This document shows, piece after piece, positions 7,920 to 18,106 of a DNA stretch of 64,000 nt (positions are counted from its first letter, which is position 1; every line of letters starts with the position of its first letter). The DNA is from an uncultured Cohaesibacter sp. (GTDB taxonomy: Bacteria; Pseudomonadota; Alphaproteobacteria; Rhizobiales; Cohaesibacteraceae), in the NCBI RefSeq assembly GCF_963664735.1, contig NZ_OY761553.1, positions 3,345,001 to 3,409,000 on the forward strand, given 5' to 3'. The position numbers and the translations under genes are program-made. Under the pieces are notes generated by a model. It was not told where the DNA came from. It did no database searches and saw nothing but the letters and a program-made list of their open reading frames with translations.

Positions 7920-8891
7920 CTAGCTGTTTATCTTGATCAGGCCATCTTCTGAGGCGGTTTGCGCGCTATGGCCCTGTTCCCAGCCAAGAATGGCGCGTTT
8001 GCGTGTCAGGCCCCAGTGATAGCCGCAGATCGAACCTCCCTTACCCAGCACGCGATGGCAGGGGACCACAAAGGAAATCGGATTTTTCCCGACCGCAGTT
8101 CCTACGGCCCGTGATGCTTTGGGCTTGCCCATATGCTGGGCGATGGCCGAGTAGGTCGTCATGGAGCCGATAGGAATCCTCAGCAGCGTTTCCCAGACAC
8201 GAACTTCGAAGTCGGTTCCAATGAGCGTAATCCGCAAGGGCTGATCTTGCTGCCAAGCTTCAGGATTGAATATCTTTAAGGCAAAAGGCCGGGTCGCTTC
8301 GCCATTTTGTTGATAGGAAGCATTCGGCCACCGGCGGCACATATCGTCAAACGCGGCCTGTTCTTCGCCTTCATCAGCAAAGGCAAGGCCGGCCAGCCCA
8401 TGGTCAGTGATCATGATCAACGCCTTGCCGAATGGGCTGGGATGAAATCCATATTGAATGGTAAGTCCGGCACCCTTGGCTTTATATGCACCGGGAGTAA
8501 TTGCCTCATGGGTGACAAAGAGGTCATGCAGACGGGACGAGCCTGACAAGCCCACTTCAAATGCGGTTTCCATTACGGAAGCGGATTGATCCAATATTTT
8601 CTTGGCATTATCCAATGTTACAGCCTGAACAAACCCTTTTGGTGACAACCCGCCTGTCCATCTCGTGAACAATCGCTGCAAATGATGCGGAGACAATTCC
8701 ATATGATCGGAAAGACGCTCAAGACTTGGCTGTTCACGCCAGTGATCTGTCAAATATTCGATAGAACGCCGAATGGTGTCATAATCTCGCAAGGCTTCTT
8801 GCCTGTCTTCTGGGCTCATTTGCACATCCGTCAAAACGGGGCAATCACCATCCAGTGTCAGGCTTGTAAGGGGCGTTTGTTTCTGCGTCAT
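7920..8891 (-). CDS. Methylated-DNA-protein cysteine methyltransferase fused to AraC-type DNA-binding domain (Ada-like)
   Basis: The 323-residue protein has an AraC-type helix-turn-helix region at about residues 35-135 and an O6-alkylguanine-DNA alkyltransferase domain at about 145-310. The active-site motif is VPCHRVLG with C278 as the methyl acceptor. It should remove methyl or ethyl groups from O6-guanine and probably also regulates transcription. It lacks the N-terminal zinc/phosphotriester domain of E. coli Ada, which is the classic activation switch, so any regulation must work differently. It converges on the deaminase module and is divergent from nth, another DNA repair gene. Confidence 0.9.
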   Translation of the reverse strand: MTQKQTPLTSLTLDGDCPVLTDVQMSPEDRQEALRDYDTIRRSIEYLTDHWREQPSLERLSDHMELSPHHLQRLFTRWTGGLSPKGFVQAVTLDNAKKILDQSASVMETAFEVGLSGSSRLHDLFVTHEAITPGAYKAKGAGLTIQYGFHPSPFGKALIMITDHGLAGLAFADEGEEQAAFDDMCRRWPNASYQQNGEATRPFALKIFNPEAWQQDQPLRITLIGTDFEVRVWETLLRIPIGSMTTYSAIAQHMGKPKASRAVGTAVGKNPISFVVPCHRVLGKGGSICGYHWGLTRKRAILGWEQGHSAQTASEDGLIKINS

Positions 8892-9061
8892 GGTGTCATC
8901 CCGTTCTTTGCTGTCTGATGATGCTAATCGTTTCTCGAACTTTCAACCACCCGAAACTTGCTTTCACTTTGATCTTGTCTCAAAGCGTGAAGACTCTCAT
9001 AAAGGCAAGGACCAATATCGGGCACAGACCAGACCTTTCGACTGAACCAAAGGGGATCACC

Positions 9062-9874
9062 GTGAGCGAGAATGAAGCCGCCGCTTCCAAAAGCAATCCC
9101 AAAACCTCCAAAAAGGTTTTGACCAAGAGCAAGAAGCCAACGCGTCGCAAATGGAGCAAGATGCCCAAAGAGGATATTGAAGAGCTATTTGCGCGCTTTT
9201 CCCGCCAGCGGCCAAACCCGCGCGGTGAGCTGGACTACACAAGCGCCTATACGCTTCTTGTTGCTGTGGTTCTGTCTGCTCAGGCCACCGATGTCAGCGT
9301 CAACAGGGCTACAGGGCCGCTTTTTGCCATTGCTGACACACCAGAGAAAATGGTGAAGCTTGGACAAGAGGCCGTTGAAGGCTACATCAAGACCATTGGG
9401 CTTTATCGCAACAAGGCCAAGAATGTCATTCTCCTTAGCCAGAAGCTTATCGATGAGTTCGGCGGTGAGGTGCCTGCTGATCGGGACGCTTTGGTCAGTT
9501 TGCCCGGTGTGGGGCGCAAAACAGCAAATGTCGTGCTCAATATCTTTTTTGGCCAACCAACCATCGCTGTTGACACGCACATCTTCCGCCTTGCCAATCG
9601 GTTGGAGCTGGCACCGGGCAAGACCGTCGATGAAGTTGAAATGGCGCTGGAACATGTCATTCCCGAGCCCTATGTGCGCCATTCCCATCATTGGCTTATT
9701 CTGCATGGGCGCTACATATGCAAGGCCCGTAAACCCGATTGTCAGAAATGTATCGTAGCCGATCTATGCCGCTACAAGGAAAAGACCTATTCTGTCCCGG
9801 CTCCAATCGTGGAGCTTGATCCTTACGAGAACAAACAGAGCAACCCCGATAGCACGGGTGAATTCAAGGACTAG
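9062..9874 (+). CDS. nth: Endonuclease III (DNA glycosylase/AP lyase)
   Basis: This base-excision repair enzyme removes oxidised pyrimidines and cuts at the abasic site. It shows LLVAVVLSAQATDVSVN, the helix-hairpin-helix LPGVGRKTANVVL with the catalytic lysine, the aspartate in VDTHIFRLANRL, and the C-terminal iron-sulphur cluster spacing C-x6-C-x2-C-x5-C. The basic N-terminal tail (KSNPKTSKKV...) is longer than in E. coli. Start choice: the open frame begins at 8918, but the GTG at 9062 lies 6 bases after AAAGGGG and gives 270 residues. The extra 48 codons upstream do not look like the family. Confidence 0.95.
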   Translation: MSENEAAASKSNPKTSKKVLTKSKKPTRRKWSKMPKEDIEELFARFSRQRPNPRGELDYTSAYTLLVAVVLSAQATDVSVNRATGPLFAIADTPEKMVKLGQEAVEGYIKTIGLYRNKAKNVILLSQKLIDEFGGEVPADRDALVSLPGVGRKTANVVLNIFFGQPTIAVDTHIFRLANRLELAPGKTVDEVEMALEHVIPEPYVRHSHHWLILHGRYICKARKPDCQKCIVADLCRYKEKTYSVPAPIVELDPYENKQSNPDSTGEFKD

Positions 9875-9970
9875 GCTTTCTTCTGCTTAATCAAGCTGAC
9901 TAAAAGGGTTTGGTTTTTTGAAATGGCACCGAATACATAACAGCTTTCCTTAGGAAGTCTCGATAATTCG

Positions 9971-10007
9971 TTGACAAGTCAATGAATAAATATTATTGAC
10001 TTGTCAA
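9971..10007. promoter_or_regulatory. Two MarR-type operators in a perfect inverted repeat
   Basis: TTGACAAGTCAAT (9971-9983) and its exact reverse complement (9995-10007) are separated by 11 bases. Each arm is itself nearly palindromic, of the form TTGAC-NN-GTCAA, so this is a pair of operators 25 bases apart. It starts 54 bases before the marR start codon and overlaps a likely -35 sequence (TTGACA), which fits autorepression. Confidence 0.8.
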
Positions 10008-10024
10008 CAATTTGAAGGTTTTTC

Positions 10025-10468
10025 ATGAGCGCTACAAACGATTTTGAACGCACCTCGCCCATTCGCAAGATTTCGATTCTGCATCGCCTTAATCTAAATT
10101 TTCTTGCCGCTCCGTTGCAAAAACTGGGTCTGGCGCGAGGAAGCTTGCCATTTTTGATGGAAGTTCTAAGCAGAGAGCAGGTCATTCAAGAAGAAATTAC
10201 GCAATCCCTATCCATTGATCGCGCAGCAACAGCCCGTGCAATGCAGATCATGGAAAAGGATGGCTTCATTTTTCGCGAAGATGATCCCAAAGACAAACGC
10301 TGCAAACGTATTCATCCGACGAAAAAAAGCGCAGAGATTCAGTCAGAAATTCTCACGATATTGCAGCAGCAAATAGATATTCTCTTTGACGGCTTCAGCG
10401 AAGAAGAAAAGACACTTTTCCTAAACCAGCTCGATCGGATGATCGAGAATATACGAAGTAAAAAGTAA
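10025..10468 (+). CDS. MarR-family transcriptional regulator
   Basis: The 147-residue protein has the MarR winged-helix layout: an N-terminal dimerisation helix, the helix-turn-helix in EEITQSLSIDRAATARAMQIMEKDGFI, and the basic wing with DPKDKRCKRIHPT. The C-terminal helix FSEEEKTLFLNQLDRMIENI completes the dimer. It probably represses its own operon through the double operator just upstream. The next gene, a membrane protein, starts 10 bases after the stop codon and is very likely in the same operon. The ligand is unknown. Confidence 0.9.
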   Translation: MSATNDFERTSPIRKISILHRLNLNFLAAPLQKLGLARGSLPFLMEVLSREQVIQEEITQSLSIDRAATARAMQIMEKDGFIFREDDPKDKRCKRIHPTKKSAEIQSEILTILQQQIDILFDGFSEEEKTLFLNQLDRMIENIRSKK

Positions 10469-10478
10469 AAGAATTCAG

Positions 10479-11132
10479 ATGCTTAAAAAGATCAACTTTC
10501 GGAACATACCACTGTTTGTGGTAGGCCTGTTCATGATGGCCACAGGCGTTTCCCTATCTGTTAAAGCAGATCTGGGCGTCTCGCCAATTTCCTGTATCCC
10601 ATATGTTTATAGCCAATATTTCCCACTGAGCCTTGGTCAATTGACCATCGCGATGAATTGCATTTTCCTCTTGATGCAGATTCTGATTTTGCGTCGGAAA
10701 TTCCCGCCCATTCAGCTCATACAGGTTCTGGCGGTTGGCGTTTTAGGCTATTTCATCGATTTTTCACTCTATCTGTTGCAGGATTTAAATCCCACCAGCT
10801 ACCCCGCCCAGATCGCCTGTCTTCTTGCAAGCTGTCTGATTATGTCCTTTGGCATTTATCTGGTGGTCACCATGCGCGTGACCTACATTCCGGGGGACGG
10901 GCTGGTTCTGGCTATCACCAACACTTTTACGAACAATTTTGGCAAAACCAAAATCGGCTTTGACAGCACGATGGTCCTGATCGGGCTATCAAGCTCGTTG
11001 CTGCTGGTCCATAAACTGATTGGCATTCGTGAAGGCACGATCATTGCTGCCCTTTTGGTAGGTTATTTCGTACAGCTCTACTCAAAACTTGCCGAGGGTG
11101 CTTTGAAACGCATAAGGGTCAACACCCGGTAA
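10479..11132 (+). CDS. YczE/YitT-type integral membrane protein
   Basis: The 217-residue protein has about five or six transmembrane segments and the N-terminal motif GVSLSVKADLGVSPISCIPYV seen in the YczE/YyaS/YitT group, whose biochemical role is not known. The second conserved region is around YIPGDGLVLAITNTF. It is cotranscribed with the MarR regulator, so its expression is probably induced by a small molecule; a transport role is possible but is inference. Confidence 0.82.
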   Translation: MLKKINFRNIPLFVVGLFMMATGVSLSVKADLGVSPISCIPYVYSQYFPLSLGQLTIAMNCIFLLMQILILRRKFPPIQLIQVLAVGVLGYFIDFSLYLLQDLNPTSYPAQIACLLASCLIMSFGIYLVVTMRVTYIPGDGLVLAITNTFTNNFGKTKIGFDSTMVLIGLSSSLLLVHKLIGIREGTIIAALLVGYFVQLYSKLAEGALKRIRVNTR

Positions 11133-11138
11133 CAATCA

Positions 11139-11831
11139 TCAGGCACCGTTCATCCTTGAGGGAATAGACCCTGTTACACGCTTGTGAACATGAACCATGA
11201 AGGCCGTAGCAAACAAGGGCGTCAGAAGGTTCAAAAACGGAATAGCAACGAATAGAGAGATCAACAGGCCCGATAAAAAGATTTTGGCACCATGGCGGGA
11301 CCGAAGCTCTTTGACTTCCTGTCTTGACCTGAAGCGCAAAGCCGACTGTTCAAAATATTCCCTGCCGAGCAAATATCCGTTCGCTACGAAGAATAATGGA
11401 ACACCGAGCCCCAGAAACGGGATCAGGATCAGAACAATCAGGTTGACGCCGATGACAACGCCCAGGAAGCGGATCGTCTGAACAATCGCTTCCATCATGG
11501 GCAAATCGCGCCCGGTTCCATCCTGAGGATAATAAGTGGTCTCTACGATGGAACTCACTTCATCAAGATAGAGACCAGCCACAACGGCAGAAACCGGTAC
11601 AATCAAAAAGCCAAGCCCGAAAAACAATCCCAATCCGGCCAAGATGCTTGCAGCTGTTTCCGCCCAGCCGGGCAGAAACGATTCCATGCTCAGCAGATAT
11701 TCCAAGCCAGCCTGCATTCCTATACCCACCAGCAACAACAGCAGCAGAGTAACACCCAGCATTCTCCAGAGAACGGAACGGAAGGGTTTTGAAAACAGCT
11801 GATTGAGCGCCAAAATGGCTGGAGACAACAT
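11139..11831 (-). CDS. EI24/CysZ-like membrane protein
   Basis: The 230-residue protein has four or more hydrophobic segments and the motifs of the EI24/CysZ family: a long hydrophobic N-terminal part, then GVPLFFVANGYLLGREYFEQSALRF. In other bacteria CysZ moves sulphate, but the alphaproteobacterial members are not well characterised, so the substrate is left open. Start choice: the ATG at 11831 begins MLSPAILALNQLF, which fits the family better than the frame start at 11888. The gene ends 6 bases from the convergent YczE gene. Confidence 0.75.
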   Translation of the reverse strand: MLSPAILALNQLFSKPFRSVLWRMLGVTLLLLLLVGIGMQAGLEYLLSMESFLPGWAETAASILAGLGLFFGLGFLIVPVSAVVAGLYLDEVSSIVETTYYPQDGTGRDLPMMEAIVQTIRFLGVVIGVNLIVLILIPFLGLGVPLFFVANGYLLGREYFEQSALRFRSRQEVKELRSRHGAKIFLSGLLISLFVAIPFLNLLTPLFATAFMVHVHKRVTGSIPSRMNGA

Positions 11832-12041
11832 GACAGGCTTCTCTTTGAAAAGGGTTTGTTTGCATTCACGCTTCACATAGGCGGGCATAAGCGCTTGTGC
11901 AAGGGCAATTCATAAGAATAGACGGTTGCCTTGCCTTGTTGTCTTCCTATACTGCATCCGACTTTGATCGCTAAAATACGCCATTTTTCACCATTCAAAT
12001 ATGCTTTGTCTCAGGTGAGAGACGATTGGCGGGAGAAAAAC

Positions 12042-13040
12042 ATGACTGCACCACGTTTTGATGTTCTTGGCATTGGCAATGCAATCGTTGATGTGCTTGC
12101 CAAAGTTGAAGATGATTTTCTGGCTTCTGAAAAGTTGCATAAGGGTTCCATGAACCTCATCGACACCGAACGCGCCGAGTATCTTTACGCAAAAATGGGT
12201 GCTGGTATTGAATCCTCTGGTGGCAGCGCCGGTAATACCATTTTCGGTTTCACAAGCCTTGGCGGCAAGGCAGCCTATTTTGGCAAGGTCGCGAACGATC
12301 AGCTTGGTGAAATCTTTGCCCATGACATGCAGTCACTGGGTGCCCATTTCGAGACCAAGCCCCTTGTTGGCGGATCCCCAACGGCCCGATGCATGGTACT
12401 TATTTCGCCGGACGGGGAGCGTACCATGAATACCTATCTTGGCGCCTGCAGCGAGTTGACCGAGCAGGACATTGACGAAAAGGTGGTAACCGATTCCGGC
12501 ATCCTCTACATGGAGGGCTATTTGTGGGATAAGGAAAACGCCAAGAACGCTTTCAGAAAAGCCGCCAAGATTGCCCATGGGGCAGGGCGCAAAGTATCCA
12601 TTACACTGTCAGACAGTTTCTGCGTTGACCGGTTCAGAAATGAGTTTCTCGAACTGATCCAGTCTGGTCAGGTTGACATCGTCTTTGCCAATGAGTCCGA
12701 AGCCAAAGCGCTTTATCAGACATCAGACAGAGCCACGGCGCTGAATGCCTTGCGTCAGGACACCAGCTTGTCTGCCGTCACGCTGGGTGGTGAAGGATCT
12801 GTCGCTATCTCCGGCAATCAAACCCATCATGTGCCAGCTTGTCCTATTCGTGAGTTGGTGGATACCACTGGTGCCGGTGATCTTTATGCAGCAGGCTTCC
12901 TTTATGGCCTGTCACAGGATATGGGCCTTGATAAATGTGCCATGCTCGGGAATTTCTGCGCCTCGGAAGTTATCCAACATGTCGGACCACGCCCTGAGCA
13001 TGATCTCAAACAAGCCGCCGGACAGGCGCAATTGCTTTAA
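12042..13040 (+). CDS. Adenosine kinase (PfkB family)
   Basis: This sugar-kinase-fold enzyme of 332 residues probably phosphorylates adenosine to AMP in purine salvage. It has the N-terminal VLGIGNAIVDVLAKV strand, the glycine pair in SSGGSAGNTIFG, and the PfkB signature DTTGAGDLYAAGFLYG with the catalytic aspartate. Members next to coaA and the his genes in Hyphomicrobiales are annotated as adenosine kinase. Start choice: GGGAGA at 12031-12036 lies 5 bases before the ATG at 12042; the frame upstream is not conserved in character. Confidence 0.88.
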   Translation: MTAPRFDVLGIGNAIVDVLAKVEDDFLASEKLHKGSMNLIDTERAEYLYAKMGAGIESSGGSAGNTIFGFTSLGGKAAYFGKVANDQLGEIFAHDMQSLGAHFETKPLVGGSPTARCMVLISPDGERTMNTYLGACSELTEQDIDEKVVTDSGILYMEGYLWDKENAKNAFRKAAKIAHGAGRKVSITLSDSFCVDRFRNEFLELIQSGQVDIVFANESEAKALYQTSDRATALNALRQDTSLSAVTLGGEGSVAISGNQTHHVPACPIRELVDTTGAGDLYAAGFLYGLSQDMGLDKCAMLGNFCASEVIQHVGPRPEHDLKQAAGQAQLL

Positions 13041-13085
13041 ATGCGTCCGCTGCCCCCTTAGGGCAGTTCAAAACTGGCCAAACAA

Positions 13086-13111
13086 AAAGGCGGCTTTCTC
13101 GGGCCGCCTTT
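13086..13111. terminator. Terminator between adenosine kinase and coaA
   Basis: A 9-bp perfect stem (AAAGGCGGC at 13086-13094 with 13103-13111) has T-rich flanks on both strands. It lies between two convergent genes and can serve both. Confidence 0.85.
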
Positions 13112-13134
13112 AATTTTGCTTCTGATCCAATTTT

Positions 13135-14088
13135 TTAAAGCTTGCGCAACATGACCGTTGTGATCGCGTGGCCATCTTCCTTGCGCAAGACCAAGTCCGC
13201 GCGCGGCCTAGTGGGAAAAATATTCTCTCGCAAGTTTACCAGGTTGATGGAGCGCCAAAGATCATTGGCAATCTTGAAAGCTTCCTTTTCATCGATCTGG
13301 GAATAGCGATGGAAATAGGATCCGGGATCGCGGAATGCCGTTTCCCGCAAGCGCATGAAGCGATCCAGATACCACTGATGCAACATGTCTTCATCGGCAT
13401 CGATATAAACCGAGAAATCAAAGAAATCCGAGACGAACGGAATATCCTTGGCATCGGTGGGCAAAATGCTGGTTTGCAACACATTGAGGCCTTCAATGAT
13501 CAGGATATCCGGTTGATCGACAATCTGTTTTTCGGTCGACATGACATCATAATAGAAGTGTGAATAGACCGGAGCATAAACATTGCGCTTTCCGGCCTTG
13601 ATGTCCGTCAGAAACTGAATCAATGCCGTACGGTCGTAGCTCTCGGGGAACCCCTTGCGGCGCATAAGCCCTTCCGCTTCCAGCACGGCATTTGGCAGCA
13701 GGAAGCCGTCCGTGGTTACCAGATCCACTTTCGGGCTGGCAGGCCAGCGGCTTAGCAGGGTCTGCAACAAGCGTGCGGTGGTTGACTTGCCAACCGATAC
13801 CGAGCCGGCAATACCGATAATAAAGGGGGTTTTGGGTTCGTTTGTGCCGAGAAAATGCTGCGTCGCATTATTCAGGCCCTTGGCAAACTCGACATAATAG
13901 CTGAGCAGTCTGGAAAGAGGCAGGTAGATTTCCTCAACCTCTTTAAGCGAAATAGGATCGTTCAGACTTTTGATTTTTTCAAGATCAGACCGCGTCAGGG
14001 TCAATGGAGTATCCGCGCGCAAGGTTGCCCATTCGTCGCTGGAAAACACCCGATAAGGGGAGAGTTGCCGGTTTACGGTTTGCTTCAT
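13135..14088 (-). CDS. coaA: Type I pantothenate kinase
   Basis: This enzyme catalyses the first, rate-limiting step of coenzyme A synthesis, ATP-dependent phosphorylation of pantothenate. The P-loop [17 protein letters not shown] and the following [13 protein letters not shown] and FPESYDR motifs are diagnostic for the CoaA type. The 317-residue length is normal. Start choice: the frame extends to 14202, but the ATG at 14088 ([15 protein letters not shown]) matches the family start. It follows the his genes in the same direction, with coaE, the last CoA-pathway enzyme, 12 kb away. Confidence 0.95.
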   Translation of the reverse strand: MKQTVNRQLSPYRVFSSDEWATLRADTPLTLTRSDLEKIKSLNDPISLKEVEEIYLPLSRLLSYYVEFAKGLNNATQHFLGTNEPKTPFIIGIAGSVSVGKSTTARLLQTLLSRWPASPKVDLVTTDGFLLPNAVLEAEGLMRRKGFPESYDRTALIQFLTDIKAGKRNVYAPVYSHFYYDVMSTEKQIVDQPDILIIEGLNVLQTSILPTDAKDIPFVSDFFDFSVYIDADEDMLHQWYLDRFMRLRETAFRDPGSYFHRYSQIDEKEAFKIANDLWRSINLVNLRENIFPTRPRADLVLRKEDGHAITTVMLRKL

Positions 14089-14315
14089 TGTAAATCCCTG
14101 GAGCTTTTTTGATCGACTACCGGTCGACTTCCCGTTGTTCGCTCCTGTCGCCTGCTGGAGGTGAAATTTTCTGATGCTGGCTTCATTATCAAAAAATTGC
14201 ACGAAACAGGCGCGCGCACCCTAACGAGAGAAGGTTATCAGTGGCTTGATCAAGCTCAATGTCTACAAGCTTTTTTGCACCTGCGAACCCGAAAAATAGC
14301 GCATTCCAGTAGACT

Positions 14316-14639
14316 TTAGTCCGCAGGACGCAATGCTTTCTCTTCAAGACCGGTCTGTCCGGTTCGGCTTGCCAGTTCGGCCATGACGTCAGAAAGGGGC
14401 ACATCGGAGATTTTGAGCACGACCAGCAGATGGTAAAGAAGGTCTGCGGTCTCTGCTATAAGCTCTTCCCTGTCGCCTTTCACTGCTGCGATCACGGCTT
14501 CAACGGCTTCCTCACCCACTTTTTGCGAGCATTTTCCAACGCCCTTGCCTATCAGTTTGCGCGTGTAGGATTTTGGATCATCAGAATCTGCGCGTTTGGC
14601 AATGATAGCCTCAAGATCATTCAGCGAGAATTGTGTCAC
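14316..14639 (-). CDS. hisE: Phosphoribosyl-ATP pyrophosphatase
   Basis: This enzyme catalyses the second step of histidine synthesis, hydrolysing PR-ATP to PR-AMP. The 107-residue MazG-like all-alpha protein has [29 protein letters not shown], with the acidic metal-binding residues, and [13 protein letters not shown]. It is a separate gene, not fused to hisI, as in most alphaproteobacteria. It is the last his gene of the minus-strand cluster, 82 bases after hisF. Confidence 0.95.
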   Translation of the reverse strand: MTQFSLNDLEAIIAKRADSDDPKSYTRKLIGKGVGKCSQKVGEEAVEAVIAAVKGDREELIAETADLLYHLLVVLKISDVPLSDVMAELASRTGQTGLEEKALRPAD

Positions 14640-14650
14640 GGGGATCTTCC

Positions 14651-14692
14651 CTTCCTTGCAAGGAAGGCCTGCTTTTGAGAAGCAAGCCTTTT
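14651..14692. repeat. Two adjacent hairpins between hisF and hisE
   Basis: A 16-bp perfect palindrome (14651-14666) is followed directly by an inverted repeat with one mismatch (about 14664-14690). In the his mRNA these would form alternative stem-loops between two cistrons, possibly an attenuating or processing site; no long U-run marks a full terminator. Confidence 0.45.
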
Positions 14693-14721
14693 CAAATATC
14701 GTCCAGTTTGCTTGGGCAAGC

Positions 14722-15497
<776 letters not shown>

Positions 15498-15504
<7 letters not shown>

Positions 15505-16250
15505 TCTTTCTCTCCCGCAGCTTTATGAGCGGCAATCAGGCCGAGCGCTTCGTCTGGATCAAGACGACCATCATAAAGGGCGCGTCCGGTAATAGCCCCC
15601 TCCAGAATGGCGCAATCCGGTTCCAGCAAGCGTTTGACATCGTCAATGGACGCCAATCCGCCTGAAGCAATCACGGGAATCGACGTCGCATTGCCCAGCT
15701 CCAGCGTGGACGGAATATTGAGGCCCTTCAAAATGCCATCCCGATCGATATCGGTATAAATAATGGCAGCGACACCGGCATCCTCGAACTGTTTGGCAAG
15801 ATCAACCGCCGTCAGCTCAGAGGTTTCGGCCCAGCCTTCCACGGCAACCTTGCCGCCCTTGGCGTCAATGCCCACCGCGACGCGGCCGGGAAACAGCTTG
15901 CAGGCTTCTTTGACCAGAGCCGGATCGCGCACGGCAACTGTGCCGAGAATAACGCGGGTAATGCCTTTTTCGAGCCAATGTTCAATGCCTGCCAGATCAC
16001 GAATACCACCACCCAACTGCACCGGATTGGTGGTATTTTTCAAAATGCTATCAACGGCTGCCGTATTTTCGGATTTGCCGGCAAAGGCACCGTTAAGATC
16101 AACTACATGGAGCCATTCAAAGCCCTGATCCTGAAAACGGCGCGCCTGATCGCCGGGATCATTGTTGAAAACAGTTGCCTGATCCATATCGCCCAACTTG
16201 AGGCGAACACACTGGCCGTCCTTCAGATCGATTGCTGGAAAGATGATCAT
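15498..16250 (-). CDS. hisA: ProFAR isomerase
   Basis: This Amadori isomerase of histidine synthesis is homologous to HisF, with the two half-barrel phosphate loops VQLGGGIRD and VIASGGLAS. It starts [17 protein letters not shown] and has [12 protein letters not shown] with the second catalytic aspartate. It is 250 residues long. It follows hisH without a gap and overlaps hisF by 7 bases, as part of the hisH-A-F core. Confidence 0.98.
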
Positions 16251-16901
16251 TTACGGCCTCCATTTGAGGAAATTGGAAATAAGGGCAAGACCCAGTTTCT
16301 GGCTTTTTTCCGGGTGAAACTGGGTTCCGATAATATTGTCGCGCCCTACGCATGCAGTGACCGTTTCTGCATAGTCTGCAGTTGCCAAAACATGCTCCGG
16401 ATTTTTGGCTTTCAAATGATAGGAGTGAACGAAATAGGCATGCAATCCGTCCGGACCGGTTGGAATACCCGCCCAGACCGGATGATCCCTGATCAGTTCA
16501 ACCGTATTCCAGCCCATATGGGGAATTTTAAGGCCTGGATCGGATGGCTCGAGAGAAACAACGTCGCCCGGAATCCAGCCAAGGCCTTCAGTAATCTTAT
16601 ATTCAAGGCCCCGGCTTGCCAGCAATTGCAGACCAACACAAATGCCAATGAACGGTTTGCCGTCTGCAATAACCGCTTCATTGAGCGCATCAACCATGCC
16701 GTCGACAGCATCAAGCCCAGCCCGACAATCCGCATAGGCACCCACACCGGGCAGCACGATATGATCTGCCGCACGCACATCCTCTGGCTGGGAGGTTACC
16801 GACACTTCGGCCTGAAGCCCGCTTTCTCTGGCGGCTCGCTCGAATGCCTTGGCGGCAGAGCAAAGATTGCCAGAGCCATAATCAATGATTGCAATATGCA
16901 T
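16251..16901 (-). CDS. hisH: Imidazole glycerol phosphate synthase, glutaminase subunit
   Basis: This class I glutamine amidotransferase feeds ammonia to HisF. The 216-residue protein has the oxyanion region [11 protein letters not shown], the nucleophile motif GICVGLQLL with its cysteine, and the C-terminal histidine/glutamate of the triad in [12 protein letters not shown]. Its ATG shares one base with the stop codon of the upstream DUF2628 gene. Confidence 0.98.
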   Translation of the reverse strand: MHIAIIDYGSGNLCSAAKAFERAARESGLQAEVSVTSQPEDVRAADHIVLPGVGAYADCRAGLDAVDGMVDALNEAVIADGKPFIGICVGLQLLASRGLEYKITEGLGWIPGDVVSLEPSDPGLKIPHMGWNTVELIRDHPVWAGIPTGPDGLHAYFVHSYHLKAKNPEHVLATADYAETVTACVGRDNIIGTQFHPEKSQKLGLALISNFLKWRP

Positions 16902-17449
16902 TACTTAGTCTCCTGAGGGGAATTCGGCGTCGGAAACAAACCTATTACCGGACCGTTCACGCTTCTCTCGCTCGGCTTGGAAGGAGCGAAAAATCGTGAC
17001 TTGCCCTTACGGTCAAACAGTCGGTCAGAGGGTTCTTTATGCGATGAAACTGAAGGACTTTCTCCGTCCGCATCGGCTCGAGCGAGCTTGGCTTCAATAT
17101 ATCGATATTCGCAATGATTTTTGTCTTCTGCAAAGAGGGTCACGGCTTCCTCGTAGCCCTTCCTTTCCAGATGCCAACCAATAAGGTTGGGCGCTTCAAC
17201 GCTAATCCAGACACTGATCAAGAGGCTTATGAGCATCTCGGACCAGAGCGGCAGAATCCCATAAAGCGACCAGAGCGGAATCATAAATAGAATATAGCCA
17301 AGCAGTACCCACCAAAGCCGCTTGAACACCATCCATAGAGCTGGCAGGAAAAAGGCCAATACCGAATATTGGTTTTTCACAATCACCGCACTTTCAGTCG
17401 CTTGATTGAGCGAAAGCCCGGGTTTTTCATAGATCGTATAGGACGCCAT
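16901..17449 (-). CDS. DUF2628 membrane protein inside the his operon
   Basis: The 182-residue protein starts [10 protein letters not shown] and has two or three hydrophobic segments (about residues 30-50 and 60-85) of the DUF2628 type, including the [14 protein letters not shown] motif. The C-terminal 70 residues are polar and low in complexity. It sits between hisB and hisH and its stop codon overlaps the hisH start, so it is cotranscribed with histidine genes although no role in that pathway is known. Confidence 0.8.
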   Translation of the reverse strand: MASYTIYEKPGLSLNQATESAVIVKNQYSVLAFFLPALWMVFKRLWWVLLGYILFMIPLWSLYGILPLWSEMLISLLISVWISVEAPNLIGWHLERKGYEEAVTLFAEDKNHCEYRYIEAKLARADADGESPSVSSHKEPSDRLFDRKGKSRFFAPSKPSERSVNGPVIGLFPTPNSPQETK

Positions 17450-17512
17450 GTCATTGCCTCTGTATCAGGGCATATCTTCACTGAACGGTTTTGGCAAACC
17501 GATCCTGAAAGA

Positions 17513-18106
17513 TCATCCGTTCAATGTTCCCTTGGTCGATGGAACGCGATCTGCCTGACGCGGATCCACTTCCACTGCCATACGGAGCGCACGCGCAACC
17601 GCCTTAAAGCATGTCTCTGCAATGTGATGGTTGTTGGTACCATAGAGCGTGGCAATGTGAAGCGTGATTCCGGCATTCTGGGCAAATGCTCGGAAAAATT
17701 CTTCAAAAAGCTCGGTGTCGAAATCACCAACCTTATCCCGGCTGAAGGTCACATCCCACACCAGAAACGGCCGACCTGACACATCCACCGCAGCGCGGGT
17801 CATTACTTCGTCCATTGGCAGATGCACGTCGGCATAGCGCGTGATACCCTTTTTGTCGCCCAAGGCCTTTTTGAAGGCCTGACCAAGCGCGATACCGATG
17901 TCTTCAGTCGTATGGTGCGCATCAATGTGCAAATCACCTTTGGCCTTGATTGTCATGTCAATCAGAGAATGACGCGATAGTTGATCGATCATATGATCCA
18001 GAAAGCCAACGCCGGTATCGATGGAATAGGTTCCCGTTCCGTCCAGATTGATGGAAAGAGAAATGTCGGTTTCATTGGTTTTACGAGTGATCGATGCTGT
18101 TCGCAT
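17513..18106 (-). CDS. hisB: Imidazoleglycerol-phosphate dehydratase
   Basis: This manganese-dependent dehydratase of histidine synthesis is a single-domain form of 197 residues without the phosphatase domain of the enterobacterial fusion. The metal-binding motifs [18 protein letters not shown]-like (here [13 protein letters not shown]) and [17 protein letters not shown] are present, as is [15 protein letters not shown]. It is the first gene of the minus-strand his cluster and is divergent from hslV. Confidence 0.98.
   Translation of the reverse strand: MRTASITRKTNETDISLSINLDGTGTYSIDTGVGFLDHMIDQLSRHSLIDMTIKAKGDLHIDAHHTTEDIGIALGQAFKKALGDKKGITRYADVHLPMDEVMTRAAVDVSGRPFLVWDVTFSRDKVGDFDTELFEEFFRAFAQNAGITLHIATLYGTNNHHIAETCFKAVARALRMAVEVDPRQADRVPSTKGTLNG

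Noticed and set aside
14088-14202. N-terminal extension of CoaA
   Set aside because: The extra 38 residues are not typical of the family and the ATG at 14088 fits the known start.
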